Shown here: one piece after another, positions 9,526 to 17,468 of the stretch | Layout of the letters: each line of letters opens with the position of its first letter | Numbering within the stretch: the stretch's first letter is position 1 | NCBI GenBank assembly: GCA_017415105.1 | Contig: JAFQJD010000030.1 | Span: 1 to 64,000 of the forward strand | From: Clostridia bacterium | Lineage (GTDB): Bacteria; Bacillota; Clostridia; UBA1381 | Length of the DNA: 64,000 nucleotides | Direction: 5' to 3' | The notes under the pieces: generated by a model | The model's database searches: none | What the model saw: only the letters and a program-made list of their open reading frames with translations | What the model was told of the DNA's origin: nothing | Program-made: the position numbers and the translations under genes

Positions 9526-10284
9526 ATGGATAAAAGAATAGGTGCACAGCTTTTCACAATAAGAGATTTTTGTCAGACCGCAGAGGATTTTGACAGGAGT
9601 ATGAAAAAGGTAAGTGAGATGGGCTACAAGCTTGTTCAGGCATCGTGTATCGGACCGATGCCGGGCGAGGAGGTTCGGGAAATCTGCAAAAAGTACGGTC
9701 TTGAGGTAGTATGCACACACCGTCCGCTTCCTAACTATGAAAACAATCTTGAGGATGAGGTCGCATACCACAAGGCAATGAACTGTAAGATTGCAGGTCT
9801 TGGCTGTATGCCACAGAACTATATCGAAAACGAATGGACACGTGAGAGCTTAACAGAGCTTATAAGCCGAATGAATAAGGTTTCAGATGAGCTTGGAAAG
9901 CATGGTATCACATTTGCTTATCACAACCATAGCTTTGAATTTGAGAAGTTTGAGGGTAAGTACATTATGGATTATTTCCTTGAAGAGGGTAACTTCTCAT
10001 TCATATTCGATGTGTATTGGCTTACATACGCAGGCATTGACCCGGTTGAGTTTATCGAGAAAATGGGAGAGCGTGCAATATGTATCCACTTCAAGGATAT
10101 TGCTGAAGATATGGAAACAATGACAGAGGTAGGTCAGGGTATAACAGACTGGGATGCTGTAATCAAGGCTTGCGAAGAATCAGGTGCAAAATATGCACTT
10201 GTTGAGCAGGACACATGTCAGCGTGACCCATTTGAGAGCCTTAAAATGAGCTATGATTATCTTTCGGAGAAAGGTTTCAACTAA
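9526..10284 (+). CDS. Sugar phosphate isomerase/epimerase-like TIM-barrel protein (second)
   Basis: 252-residue xylose-isomerase-like TIM barrel. The N-terminus (R-I-G-A-Q-L-F-T-I-R-D-F) is typical of IolE/IolH-like and 3-keto-sugar lyase relatives. Metal-site candidates are F-A-Y-H-N-H-S-F-E-F, the D in F-I-F-D-V-Y-W, the H in I-C-I-H-F-K-D and the E in A-L-V-E-Q-D-T. A GGGGAGA ribosome site precedes the ATG, and the stop abuts the next start. It is clearly distinct in sequence from the protein at 7494, so it is not a recent duplicate. Confidence 0.86.
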   Translation: MDKRIGAQLFTIRDFCQTAEDFDRSMKKVSEMGYKLVQASCIGPMPGEEVREICKKYGLEVVCTHRPLPNYENNLEDEVAYHKAMNCKIAGLGCMPQNYIENEWTRESLTELISRMNKVSDELGKHGITFAYHNHSFEFEKFEGKYIMDYFLEEGNFSFIFDVYWLTYAGIDPVEFIEKMGERAICIHFKDIAEDMETMTEVGQGITDWDAVIKACEESGAKYALVEQDTCQRDPFESLKMSYDYLSEKGFN

Positions 10285-11256
10285 ATGAAAAACGTTTGTA
10301 TAGTCGGATATGGTGCAATAGGACCTATTCACGCAGAGGCATTAAAGTGCGTAAAGAATGCTGAATTTTATGCAGTTTGCGATATTGATGAAAAGAAGCT
10401 GGAATTATGTTTATCGGAGTATGATGTAAAGACATATTCGGACTTTGACGAAATGCTTTGCGATACCAATATTCATTCGGTTCATATCTGCACACCGCAT
10501 TATCTGCATTTTCCGATGATAAAGAAAGCACTTCTTGCAGGTAAGTCTGTTGTATGCGAAAAACCGGTTACTATGACAAGAGCAGAATTTGATGAGCTTC
10601 TGACACTTGAAAACTCCGATAATGTGTGCACGGTTTTGCAGAACAGATTGAACCCTTGTATTGAAAAATTCAAGGAAATAATTGATAGCGGCGAAATGGG
10701 ACAGATGAAAGCGGTAAAAGGAATTATGACCTGGCAGAGAACACAGGAATATTATGATTCCGATGAATGGCGTGGTAAATGGGCAACCGAGGGCGGTGGC
10801 GTGCTTATAAACCAGGCGGTGCATTCGCTTGACTTCTTTAACTATCTTGCAGGCGACATCTGTGCTGTAAAAGCTCAGAATACCAATTTTTCGCTTGATA
10901 AAATCGAGGTTGAGGACACATTTGCGGCATATTTCAAATTTTGTAGCGGTATAACGGGCGTGTTCTTTGCAACAAATGCATATGGTGATAATACTGCACC
11001 TCTGTTTGAGGTCATATTTGAAAAGGGTATAGTTCGCTATATTGACAATAAGTTATACTGCGACGGTGAGCTTCTTGCCGAGGACGAAAAGCCTCGAAAA
11101 GGCAAAGGCTACTGGGGAAGCAGTCACGAAGCAGTGCTTTCGGAGTTTTATGATGATGGCATTTATTTTGCACCAAAAGACATTATAAATACTATGCATA
11201 CTATGTTTGCGATGTATGAGAGTGCAGATAATAATGGCAGAGAAATTAAAATATGA
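10285..11256 (+). CDS. Gfo/Idh/MocA-family oxidoreductase (second)
   Basis: 323-residue NAD(P)-binding sugar oxidoreductase: G-Y-G-A-I-G-P near the N-terminus, V-C-E-K-P-V-T-M in the family E-K-P position, and E-G-G-G-V-L-I-N-Q-A-V-H-S-L-D. It starts on the base after the stop of the TIM-barrel gene, so it must be translationally coupled. Isomerase-like and oxidoreductase genes alternate across 7494-11256, which suggests two oxidoreductase/TIM-barrel pairs. Substrate unknown. Confidence 0.9.
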   Translation: MKNVCIVGYGAIGPIHAEALKCVKNAEFYAVCDIDEKKLELCLSEYDVKTYSDFDEMLCDTNIHSVHICTPHYLHFPMIKKALLAGKSVVCEKPVTMTRAEFDELLTLENSDNVCTVLQNRLNPCIEKFKEIIDSGEMGQMKAVKGIMTWQRTQEYYDSDEWRGKWATEGGGVLINQAVHSLDFFNYLAGDICAVKAQNTNFSLDKIEVEDTFAAYFKFCSGITGVFFATNAYGDNTAPLFEVIFEKGIVRYIDNKLYCDGELLAEDEKPRKGKGYWGSSHEAVLSEFYDDGIYFAPKDIINTMHTMFAMYESADNNGREIKI

Positions 11257-11270
11257 AAGGATAAAAAATT

Positions 11271-12308
11271 ATGAAAATGACATTCAGATGGTACGGTGAC
11301 GATGATCCCGTAACTTTGGATAATATACGACAGATACCGTGTGTAACAGGTGTGGTAACTGCCGTATATTCAGTTCCTGTGGGCGAAGTATGGCCTATGG
11401 AGGAAATAGAGCGAATGAAAACCGAAGTCGAGGCAAAAGGTCTTCAGATGGAGGTTATAGAGTCAGTTCCTGTCCATGAGGATATAAAGCTTAAAAGGGG
11501 CAATTATCAGCTCTACATAGACAATTATAAGGAAAACATCAGACGTCTTGCAAAAGCAGGGGTAAAGTGTATATGCTATAACTTTATGCCCGTCTTTGAC
11601 TGGACACGTTCACGTCTTGACCAACCGCTTCCCGATGGCTCAAATGCACTTGTGTATTATAAAGAGGATGTTGACAAGATGGATCCGGCAAAAATGACAC
11701 TGCCGGGCTGGGATGCATCATACTCGCCTGATGAGATAGGTGCTTTGATTGATGCATACAAGGAGATTGGCGAAGAAGGTCTGTGGCAGAATCTTGAGTA
11801 TTTCATAAAAGAGATTATACCTGTAGCTGCAGAATGTGATGTCAATATGGCGATACATCCGGATGATCCGCCCTGGAGTATTTTCGGTATTCCGAGAATT
11901 ATAACAAATGAAGCGAACATCGACAGATTTCTCTCGCTCTATGATGATACTCATCACGGACTGACACTTTGCAGCGGTAGCCTTGGCTGTGCAACATTTA
12001 ACGATTATACAGCTATGGTGAGAAAGTACGGTGCAATGGGACGTATACACTTCGCACACGTAAGAAATATCAAGATACTTCCTGACGGTTCATTTGAGGA
12101 GAGCGGACACTTATCAGAGTGTGGCTCACTTGATGTTGTTGAAATTCTTAAGGCATACCACGATACAGGCTTTAAGGGTTATTTGCGACCTGATCACGGC
12201 AGAATGATATGGGGTGAGACGGGTAAACCCGGCTACGGACTCTATGATCGCGCTTTGGGAGCAATGTATATGGCAGGAATCTGGGAAACACTTGAAAAAT
12301 CTGAATAA
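11271..12308 (+). CDS. uxuA: Mannonate dehydratase
   Basis: UxuA-type enzyme that removes water from D-mannonate to give 2-keto-3-deoxy-D-gluconate in hexuronate breakdown. Its 345 residues match the family, with the characteristic N-terminus (M-T-F-R-W-Y-G), the block [19 protein letters not shown], and the metal-binding stretch [13 protein letters not shown] and R-P-D-H-G-R near the C-terminus complete the pattern. It follows the Gfo/Idh gene by 14 nt in the same operon. uxaC and the KDG kinase and aldolase are not in the window. Confidence 0.95.
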   Translation: MKMTFRWYGDDDPVTLDNIRQIPCVTGVVTAVYSVPVGEVWPMEEIERMKTEVEAKGLQMEVIESVPVHEDIKLKRGNYQLYIDNYKENIRRLAKAGVKCICYNFMPVFDWTRSRLDQPLPDGSNALVYYKEDVDKMDPAKMTLPGWDASYSPDEIGALIDAYKEIGEEGLWQNLEYFIKEIIPVAAECDVNMAIHPDDPPWSIFGIPRIITNEANIDRFLSLYDDTHHGLTLCSGSLGCATFNDYTAMVRKYGAMGRIHFAHVRNIKILPDGSFEESGHLSECGSLDVVEILKAYHDTGFKGYLRPDHGRMIWGETGKPGYGLYDRALGAMYMAGIWETLEKSE

Positions 12309-12396
12309 ATCACTCATCTTGCACTCTTGTGCTCTCTCGCGTACCTGCGTACAGCTCGCTTGCCTAAGAGCACAATCTGAGCAACTTATTCGAATT
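12305..12396. repeat. Dispersed 92-nt hairpin repeat, copy A
   Basis: This segment aligns without gaps to 57631-57722, with 11 mismatches over 92 positions by direct comparison. It begins inside the uxuA stop codon. Its core is an inverted repeat (TTGTGCTC near 12327, GAGCACAA near 12367) enclosing a GTAC-rich middle with CGCGTAC and GCGTACAG. Both copies sit immediately 3' of a plus-strand gene. It is too short for a protein and resembles a palindromic-unit or MITE-like element; its function is unknown. Confidence 0.85.
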
Positions 12397-12429
12397 TTAT
12401 TTTTTCAAAGATAAGAAAGGGATAGAACT

Positions 12430-13275
12430 ATGAATTTACCATTCGATATAGACCTCAAAGACAAGGTTGTAGTAGTAACGGGTGCCGGTGGTGTGCTTTG
12501 TTCAATGTTTGCAGAAGCGATGTCAAAGACCGGTGCAAAGGTTGCACTTTTAGACCTTAATGAAGATGCGGCAAAAGGATTTGCCGATAAGATAAAATCC
12601 GATGGCGGATGTGCCAAAGCATACGGCTGTAACGTGCTTGATAAATCAAGCCTTGAGGCAGCACATAAAAAAGTACTTGCAGATTTTGGTACTTGTGATA
12701 TACTCATAAACGGTGCAGGCGGAAACAATCCGAAAGCAACTACCGATAATGAGTATTTTACCCTTGATGCTGTCGGGAACCTCAAAACATTCTTTGACCT
12801 TGACCAGTCGGGTGTTGAGTTTGTATTTAACCTGAATTTTCTCGGAACTCTTCTTCCGACACAGGTTTTTGCACAGGATATGGTCGAAAAGGATGATGCG
12901 AGCATAATAAATATCTCAAGTATGAATGCATATACGCCTCTTACAAAAATTCCTGCGTATTCGGGTGCAAAGGCTGCAATATCCAACTTCACGCAGTGGC
13001 TTGCAGTGCATTTCTCAAAGACAAATATCCGTTGCAATGCGATTGCACCGGGATTCTTTGTAACAAAGCAGAACGAAAAGCTTCTGTTTAATGAAGATGG
13101 CACGCCCACGCCGAGAACAAACAAAATTTTAAACAGCACACCTATGGGACGCTTCGGTGATGCCGAGGAGCTTATAGGAGCATTACTGTTTCTTGTTTCA
13201 AAGAAAGCCTCAAGCTTTGTTAACGGCGTTGTTATCCCTGTTGATGGCGGTTTTTCGGCATACAGCGGAGTATAA
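12430..13275 (+). CDS. SDR-family oxidoreductase, probable D-mannonate oxidoreductase (UxuB role)
   Basis: 281-residue short-chain dehydrogenase. The NAD(P) motif is T-G-A-G-G-V-L, N-G-A-G-G-N-N follows, and the catalytic set is S in I-I-N-I-S-S-M and Y-x3-K in P-A-Y-S-G-A-K. In many Firmicutes an SDR of this type sits next to uxuA and reduces D-fructuronate to D-mannonate, replacing the unrelated E. coli-type UxuB. The neighbourhood supports that role; it cannot be proved from sequence. The 92-nt repeat separates it from uxuA, and a good AAAGGG ribosome site precedes the ATG. A terminator closes the operon. Confidence 0.88.
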   Translation: MNLPFDIDLKDKVVVVTGAGGVLCSMFAEAMSKTGAKVALLDLNEDAAKGFADKIKSDGGCAKAYGCNVLDKSSLEAAHKKVLADFGTCDILINGAGGNNPKATTDNEYFTLDAVGNLKTFFDLDQSGVEFVFNLNFLGTLLPTQVFAQDMVEKDDASIINISSMNAYTPLTKIPAYSGAKAAISNFTQWLAVHFSKTNIRCNAIAPGFFVTKQNEKLLFNEDGTPTPRTNKILNSTPMGRFGDAEELIGALLFLVSKKASSFVNGVVIPVDGGFSAYSGV

Positions 13276-13284
13276 GAAAATTCA

Positions 13285-13322
13285 AAATGGCAATTCACCA
13301 AAAAGGTATTGCCATTTTTTTG
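13285..13322 (+). terminator. Terminator of the sugar operon
   Basis: AAATGGCAAT pairs with ATTGCCATTT across a loop that includes ACC/GGT pairing, and a run of T follows directly. Confidence 0.85.
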
Positions 13323-13365
13323 TTTTTAGTGTATAATTAAAGTATAAGAAAAAAGGAGAAAGTCT

Positions 13366-13791
13366 ATGAGAAAAAAACTACAGGACAAAATGTTTGAGGC
13401 GACATACTTGTTTGAACTGTTTATATCTGTAATAGTCGGAATAGCGGTTCTGATACTTGCAGTGCGTCTGATAATTGATACGGTCAGCTTATCAACCTTT
13501 AATGACGGTGTCGATGCACTTGTTAAAATTTTAGATGATGCAATCATACTTGCCATAGGTGCAGAGTTTATAAAAATGCTTTGCAAGCATACGCCTGAAA
13601 CCATAATCGAAGTGCTTGCCTTTGCACTTGCACGTCAGCTTATTGTAGGTCACGCCACTGTGTGGGAAAACACTGTTACAGTTATAGCAATTGCAATATT
13701 ATTTGCGATACGTCGTTTTCTCTTGAAACCTCACGATATGGTAGAAACACCTGACGGACTTGTGGAGATAGAAGAAAAAGATAAGGAATAA
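13366..13791 (+). CDS. PsiE-like small membrane protein
   Basis: 141-residue protein with about four hydrophobic segments: L-F-I-S-V-I-V-G-I-A-V-L near residue 20, a middle pair around 50-100, and V-T-V-I-A-I-A-I-L near 110. Its layout and the charged C-terminus fit the phosphate-starvation-inducible PsiE family, whose biochemical role is poorly known. It is 11 nt upstream of the NhaC-like transporter, so the two are probably co-expressed. A TATAAT-like box near 13335 and AAAGGAG precede it. Confidence 0.7.
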   Translation: MRKKLQDKMFEATYLFELFISVIVGIAVLILAVRLIIDTVSLSTFNDGVDALVKILDDAIILAIGAEFIKMLCKHTPETIIEVLAFALARQLIVGHATVWENTVTVIAIAILFAIRRFLLKPHDMVETPDGLVEIEEKDKE

Positions 13792-13802
13792 GGAGAATGT
13801 AA

Positions 13803-15116
13803 ATGAAAAAAGGAAATGTTGCGGCTTTATTGCCGATAGGCGTGTTTTTGGTATTATATCTCGGAATGGGAATAACATTTGAATATATTATGAAGGTTCC
13901 GATGGGCTTTTATAATGTACCGATTGTAGTTGTGTTTCTGGTAGCATTGCTTGTTGCCTGCCTGCAGAACCGCAAGCTGAAATTTGACGATAAGCTTGAG
14001 ATTATGGGCAGGGGAACAGGCGATAAAAATATCGTTACAATGATACTGATATTCCTTTGTGCAGGAATATTTGTGGGCGTTGTAGGCAGAAGCAGTGCAG
14101 AGAGTGTGGCATACTTTGTGCTTTCGATAATTCCACCGAGGTTTGCGGTGTGTGTTATATTCCTTGTAAGCTGTTTTGTATCAACGGCAATGGGTACATC
14201 TGTGGGAACGATTACACTTCTTACACCGATTGCAGTTGCAGTGTCGCAGGCGTCAGGCTTCGGACTACCGCTTTGCGTCGGTTCGGTAGTTGGCGGTGCG
14301 ATGTTTGGCGACAACCTTTCGTTTATATCAGATACAACAATTGCAGCTTGTAATGGTCAGGGTTGTGCGATGAAAGACAAGTTCCGTACAAACTTTGCAG
14401 TAGTTTTACCGGCGGCGATTGTAACACTTGTTCTTATATTTGTACTCTCACTCAATGCAGATATAAGCACAATTGAAATCAAAGAATACAATCTTGTACA
14501 GATAATTCCATACATACTTGTTCTTGCAGGCGGAATTATCGGAATAAATGTATTTGTTATATTGCTTATGGGCATAATTACGGGTGCTGTAATTATGCTT
14601 GTAACAGGAGCACTTGATTTCCCGACAATGCTTGCACAAATGGGTAGCGGTGCAGCAGGAATGTTTGAAACAGCAATGGTTGCAATACTTGTTTCAGCGA
14701 TATGTGCACTTATAAAAGAACACGGCGGATTTGATGCACTCTTAAATGGAATTAAGAAAGTGTTCCGTGGAAAAAAAGGCGGACAGCTTGGTATGGGACT
14801 TTTAGTCGGTGCTATGGATATTGCAACTGCAAACAACACCGTTGCAATAGTTATGGCAAACCCGATAGCGAAAGAAATGGCAAAAGACTACGATATTTCA
14901 CCGAGAAAAGCCGCATCAATACTTGATACATTCTCTTGTATATTCCAGGGCGTAATCCCGTACGGTGCACAGATGCTTGTGGCAATATCGGCAGTAAATA
15001 CAATGGGACTTGAAATTTCGGCATTTGACATTATGCCAAATCTTCTATATCCGTATATGCTTCTTATAAGCTCACTTATATTTATGTTCTTTATACCGGA
15101 AAAGAAAAAGCAGTAA
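13803..15116 (+). CDS. NhaC-family Na+/H+ antiporter
   Basis: Polytopic membrane protein of 437 residues with about 11-12 hydrophobic segments. The stretches A-M-G-T-S-V-G-T-I-T-L-L-T-P-I and G-G-A-M-F-G-D-N-L-S-F-I-S-D-T-T-I are hallmarks of the NhaC superfamily, as is A-N-N-T-V-A-I-V late in the protein. It probably exchanges Na+ or an organic ion for protons across the cytoplasmic membrane; some members exchange amino acids or organic acids. It lies 11 nt after the PsiE-like gene and ends at a terminator. Confidence 0.9.
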   Translation: MKKGNVAALLPIGVFLVLYLGMGITFEYIMKVPMGFYNVPIVVVFLVALLVACLQNRKLKFDDKLEIMGRGTGDKNIVTMILIFLCAGIFVGVVGRSSAESVAYFVLSIIPPRFAVCVIFLVSCFVSTAMGTSVGTITLLTPIAVAVSQASGFGLPLCVGSVVGGAMFGDNLSFISDTTIAACNGQGCAMKDKFRTNFAVVLPAAIVTLVLIFVLSLNADISTIEIKEYNLVQIIPYILVLAGGIIGINVFVILLMGIITGAVIMLVTGALDFPTMLAQMGSGAAGMFETAMVAILVSAICALIKEHGGFDALLNGIKKVFRGKKGGQLGMGLLVGAMDIATANNTVAIVMANPIAKEMAKDYDISPRKAASILDTFSCIFQGVIPYGAQMLVAISAVNTMGLEISAFDIMPNLLYPYMLLISSLIFMFFIPEKKKQ

Positions 15117-15120
15117 CACT

Positions 15121-15152
15121 AACAGCAGTGCAAATCCGCACTGCTGTTTAAC
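15121..15152 (+). terminator. Terminator after nhaC-like gene
   Basis: A perfect 11-bp stem (AACAGCAGTGC, loop aaatcc, GCACTGCTGTT) is followed by TTAACTTTT. Confidence 0.88.
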
Positions 15153-15165
15153 TTTTAAAATACAC

Positions 15166-15194
15166 TTGATTTGGACAGATAAAAGTGGTATAAT
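15166..15194 (+). promoter_or_regulatory. Promoter of the small-gene island
   Basis: TTGATT (15166-15171) and TATAAT (15189-15194) have a 17-nt spacer directly after the terminator. The first gene starts about 130 nt downstream, leaving a leader that contains the first Spo0A-box-like site. Confidence 0.65.
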
Positions 15195-15270
15195 GAGCAA
15201 AAAGAATGTTGATTTAACAGCTTTGTTATAGAATGCTTCTTGTCTTAACTTGATATTGACATGTAAAGAT

Positions 15271-15287
15271 TGTCGAAAAAAGTCGAA
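15271..15287 (+). promoter_or_regulatory. Spo0A-box-like pair upstream of the 55-aa gene
   Basis: TGTCGAA (15271-15277) followed by AGTCGAA (15281-15287) matches the Spo0A binding core TGTCGAA, the second with one change. It lies about 40 nt before the start codon. Binding is inferred only. Confidence 0.4.
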
Positions 15288-15323
15288 ATAACAAATAAGA
15301 ATTTGACAAAGGAGTGTGATTGT

Positions 15324-15491
15324 ATGAAAAAAGTTCTTCAAGTAATTTGTTGTGCAATAGGTAGTGGAATGATTGGTTTCTTTGCAAATCAGTTGGATAC
15401 CGTTGTAGGTAGTGTGTGTTTCACACTTGGCATTGTTCTGCTTGTTGCTTCAATCAGTATAATTAGCAAAAAGGATAATATGGAAAACTAA
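15324..15491 (+). CDS. Small two-helix membrane protein, unknown
   Basis: 55-residue protein starting at an ATG preceded by AAGGAGTG. It has two hydrophobic helices (V-I-C-C-A-I-G-S-G-M-I-G-F-F-A at residues 6-20 and V-C-F-T-L-G-I-V-L-L-V-A-S-I near 30-45) and a short charged tail (K-K-D-N-M-E-N). I do not recognise a family. It is the first of three small genes with similar upstream sequences. Topology suggests a membrane hairpin; function is unknown. Confidence 0.6.
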   Translation: MKKVLQVICCAIGSGMIGFFANQLDTVVGSVCFTLGIVLLVASISIISKKDNMEN

Positions 15492-15558
15492 CAAATTCCA
15501 ATTTATTTATATGTTTTTTGTTATAACTTTATATGAACTATATGGATATGTAGAATAT

Positions 15559-15565
15559 TGTCGAA
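15559..15565 (+). promoter_or_regulatory. Spo0A-box-like site upstream of the 130-aa gene
   Basis: TGTCGAA followed by AAAAAG repeats the context seen at 15271, including a preceding ATGTA. It ends only 2 nt before the AAAGGAGG ribosome site, so it could act at DNA or merely be part of a duplicated leader. Confidence 0.35.
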
Positions 15566-15581
15566 AAAAGGAGGAACTACA

Positions 15582-15974
15582 ATGGAAGAAACAATAATTG
15601 AATTGCTATTGAATGAATGCAAATCAATTATAGATGAACATAACGACATTGAAGATTTTCCACAGAGTCATATTGCAAAGTATTGTTCCTCTAAGAAATT
15701 TGATTTAGCAAAATGTATTGGAAAAGAAAGTTTGAAAACTTGGAAGTATGAAAAGTGTGCTTTTAGTGAAGTTGAAAATTTTAAAATCGCAAATACATCA
15801 ACAGATAACACTTTTTTTGAAAATGGACAGATGTTCTTTGGTATGGACTTGAGTGATATGACTGCATATTTGTTTTATGGATTTGGCAAACGGTGGGGTT
15901 CGGCATTAAGATATAAAATTTCAGTTGGTGAGCGTATAGAATTATCTAACAGAGAGTTAATGGGAATGTTTTGA
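15582..15974 (+). CDS. Unknown protein, 130 aa
   Basis: Soluble-looking 130-residue protein, ATG preceded by the strong site AAGGAGGAAC. The N-terminal half is helical and acidic (E-E-T-I-I-E-L-L-L-N-E-C-K-S-I-I-D-E). The C-terminal half has F-G-M-D-L-S-D-M-T-A-Y-L-F-Y-G-F-G-K-R-W-G-S-A-L-R. No signal peptide or membrane helix is evident. I do not recognise the family. It sits between two other small unknown genes and is probably part of an accessory island. Confidence 0.6.
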   Translation: MEETIIELLLNECKSIIDEHNDIEDFPQSHIAKYCSSKKFDLAKCIGKESLKTWKYEKCAFSEVENFKIANTSTDNTFFENGQMFFGMDLSDMTAYLFYGFGKRWGSALRYKISVGERIELSNRELMGMF

Positions 15975-15978
15975 TAAG

Positions 15979-16005
15979 TTGCATCTAAACCTTATGTGTC
16001 GCAAT
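15979..16005 (+). repeat. 27-nt direct repeat, copy 1
   Basis: This 27-base segment (TTGCATCTAAACCTTATGTG plus 7 more bases) recurs identically at 16606-16632. The two copies bracket the gene at 16041-16565. It begins just after the stop of the preceding gene. Confidence 0.9.
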
Positions 16006-16012
16006 TGAGTAA

Positions 16013-16029
16013 TGTCGAATTTTGTCGAA
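16013..16029 (+). promoter_or_regulatory. Tandem Spo0A-box-like sites upstream of the 174-aa gene
   Basis: Two exact TGTCGAA motifs (16013-16019 and 16023-16029) lie 10 nt apart, about one DNA turn, just before the ribosome site GAAAGGAAAG. Binding by Spo0A is inferred. Confidence 0.4.
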
Positions 16030-16040
16030 AGGAAAGTGCT

Positions 16041-16565
16041 ATGAAAAAACATAAGAAACTTTATGCGGTAATAATCTTATTGATTATTGTGGTTTCGATA
16101 TTTGTTGTTAATAACATAAAAATTTGCTCGATATATTCGCGTGAAGCAGATTATGTTTTTGGTTTGCTTCAAAGTGAGCATAATCCTGAAAAGGTAGATA
16201 TATGTATTTTGGATTATGATTATGTAACAGGTGCACGTTGGAGAGTGGAGAAATCTACGAACAAAGATATAGAGAATGAGTATGTTTGTCTTAATGCGAT
16301 TTGTAATCCGAGATTATTAAAAATCAATGAAGAATTTGACCTTGACTATATGGCGAAGTATGTTGTAGTAATTGACAAAAACATAGCTCAAACAAAAGTA
16401 GATGATGAAGATGTTAATGTTCTTAAAGCAAAAGAAATAGTTATAACAAATTTCTATTATCAAAACGAGGGATTTGATGATATGAGATTTGGAGATTTGA
16501 CTTTTTTTGGGAAACTTAAATCCATAATTGCTTTGTTTGTGCCAAAATTCAGATTGCAGATGTAA
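16041..16565 (+). CDS. Membrane-anchored unknown protein, 174 aa
   Basis: The N-terminus is basic (M-K-K-H-K-K) followed by one long hydrophobic helix (residues 7-26, L-Y-A-V-I-I-L-L-I-I-V-V), so the protein is probably a single-pass membrane protein or has an uncleaved signal. The remainder is about 145 residues of mixed alpha/beta sequence, probably outside the membrane. No known motif was recognised. The gene is bracketed by an exact 27-nt direct repeat, which hints that it was inserted or duplicated as a unit. Confidence 0.6.
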   Translation: MKKHKKLYAVIILLIIVVSIFVVNNIKICSIYSREADYVFGLLQSEHNPEKVDICILDYDYVTGARWRVEKSTNKDIENEYVCLNAICNPRLLKINEEFDLDYMAKYVVVIDKNIAQTKVDDEDVNVLKAKEIVITNFYYQNEGFDDMRFGDLTFFGKLKSIIALFVPKFRLQM

Positions 16566-16605
16566 TTTTAGTTCTAACTTAACACGAACTTGACACTAAA
16601 TAGGT

Positions 16606-16632
16606 TTGCATCTAAACCTTATGTGTCGCAAT
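16606..16632 (+). repeat. 27-nt direct repeat, copy 2
   Basis: Identical to 15979-16005. In this copy the preceding base context also makes a small stem (AGGTTT, loop gcatct, AAACCT). It lies between the 174-aa gene and the convergent folP. Confidence 0.9.
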
Positions 16633-16653
16633 AAGGGCAATCTAAAATGAAAC

Positions 16654-17457
16654 TCACTTTTTCATTATCGCCTGTATCATATCAATGACACGTTTATTTT
16701 CTTTAACATCATGTACACGCACGAACATCGCACCCTTAATGCAAGCGTACGCGGTTGTTGCGAGTGTACCCTCAAGTCTGTCATCAGCCGGAAGATTGAG
16801 AGTAAGTCCTATCATTGACTTGCGTGATGCGGCGTAGAGCAGGGGGTAGCCGAGTGACAAAAAACTCTCAAGGTTTTTTGTTACTGCTAAATTATCCTCA
16901 AGCGTCTTTGCAAATCCGATACCGGGGTCGATTACAATTTTGCTATCGGCAATACCGGCATCCTTTGCAATCGCAATGCTTTGGGAAAGGTCACTTTTTA
17001 TCTCGTCTATAAGGTTTAAATATTCTGCATTTTCTCTGTTATGCATTATACATACCGAAGCATCATACTTTTTTACAATTTCAGCCATATCGGCATCATA
17101 TTTCAGTCCCCATATATCGTTTATCATATCACAACCTGCATCAAGTGCCGCCTTTGCGACTGCACTTTTATAAGTATCTGCCGATACGGGGATGTCAAAC
17201 CGTTCTTTTATAGCACGTATAACAGGTGCTATACGCTCAATTTCCTCGTCATCAGATATTTTTGTATATCCCGGTCGTGTTGATTCGCCACCGACATCAA
17301 TTATACCGACACCCTCATTTATCATCCTTTCGGCGTGCTTTAAAGCATTGTCTATGCTGTTATACCTGCCACCGTCGGAGAACGAATCGGGGGTTACATT
17401 CAAAATACCCATTATATAGGTATTATCGTTTTTAAATTCTTTATTACCTATAATCAT
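16654..17457 (-). CDS. folP: Dihydropteroate synthase
   Basis: Condenses p-aminobenzoate with the pterin pyrophosphate to give dihydropteroate; it is the sulfonamide target. 267 residues with the two signatures G-I-L-N-V-T-P-D-S-F-S-D-G-G (about 17-30) and G-V-G-I-I-D-V-G-G-E-S-T-R-P-G (about 51-65). I-D-P-G-I-G-F-A-K-T and A-A-S-R-K-S are the later active-site segments. It is the last gene of the minus-strand unit folC-HD-folP, 11 nt after the HD gene. folE, folB and folK are not adjacent. Confidence 0.97.
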   Translation of the reverse strand: MIIGNKEFKNDNTYIMGILNVTPDSFSDGGRYNSIDNALKHAERMINEGVGIIDVGGESTRPGYTKISDDEEIERIAPVIRAIKERFDIPVSADTYKSAVAKAALDAGCDMINDIWGLKYDADMAEIVKKYDASVCIMHNRENAEYLNLIDEIKSDLSQSIAIAKDAGIADSKIVIDPGIGFAKTLEDNLAVTKNLESFLSLGYPLLYAASRKSMIGLTLNLPADDRLEGTLATTAYACIKGAMFVRVHDVKENKRVIDMIQAIMKK

Positions 17458-17468
17458 TTTAGTGTCCC

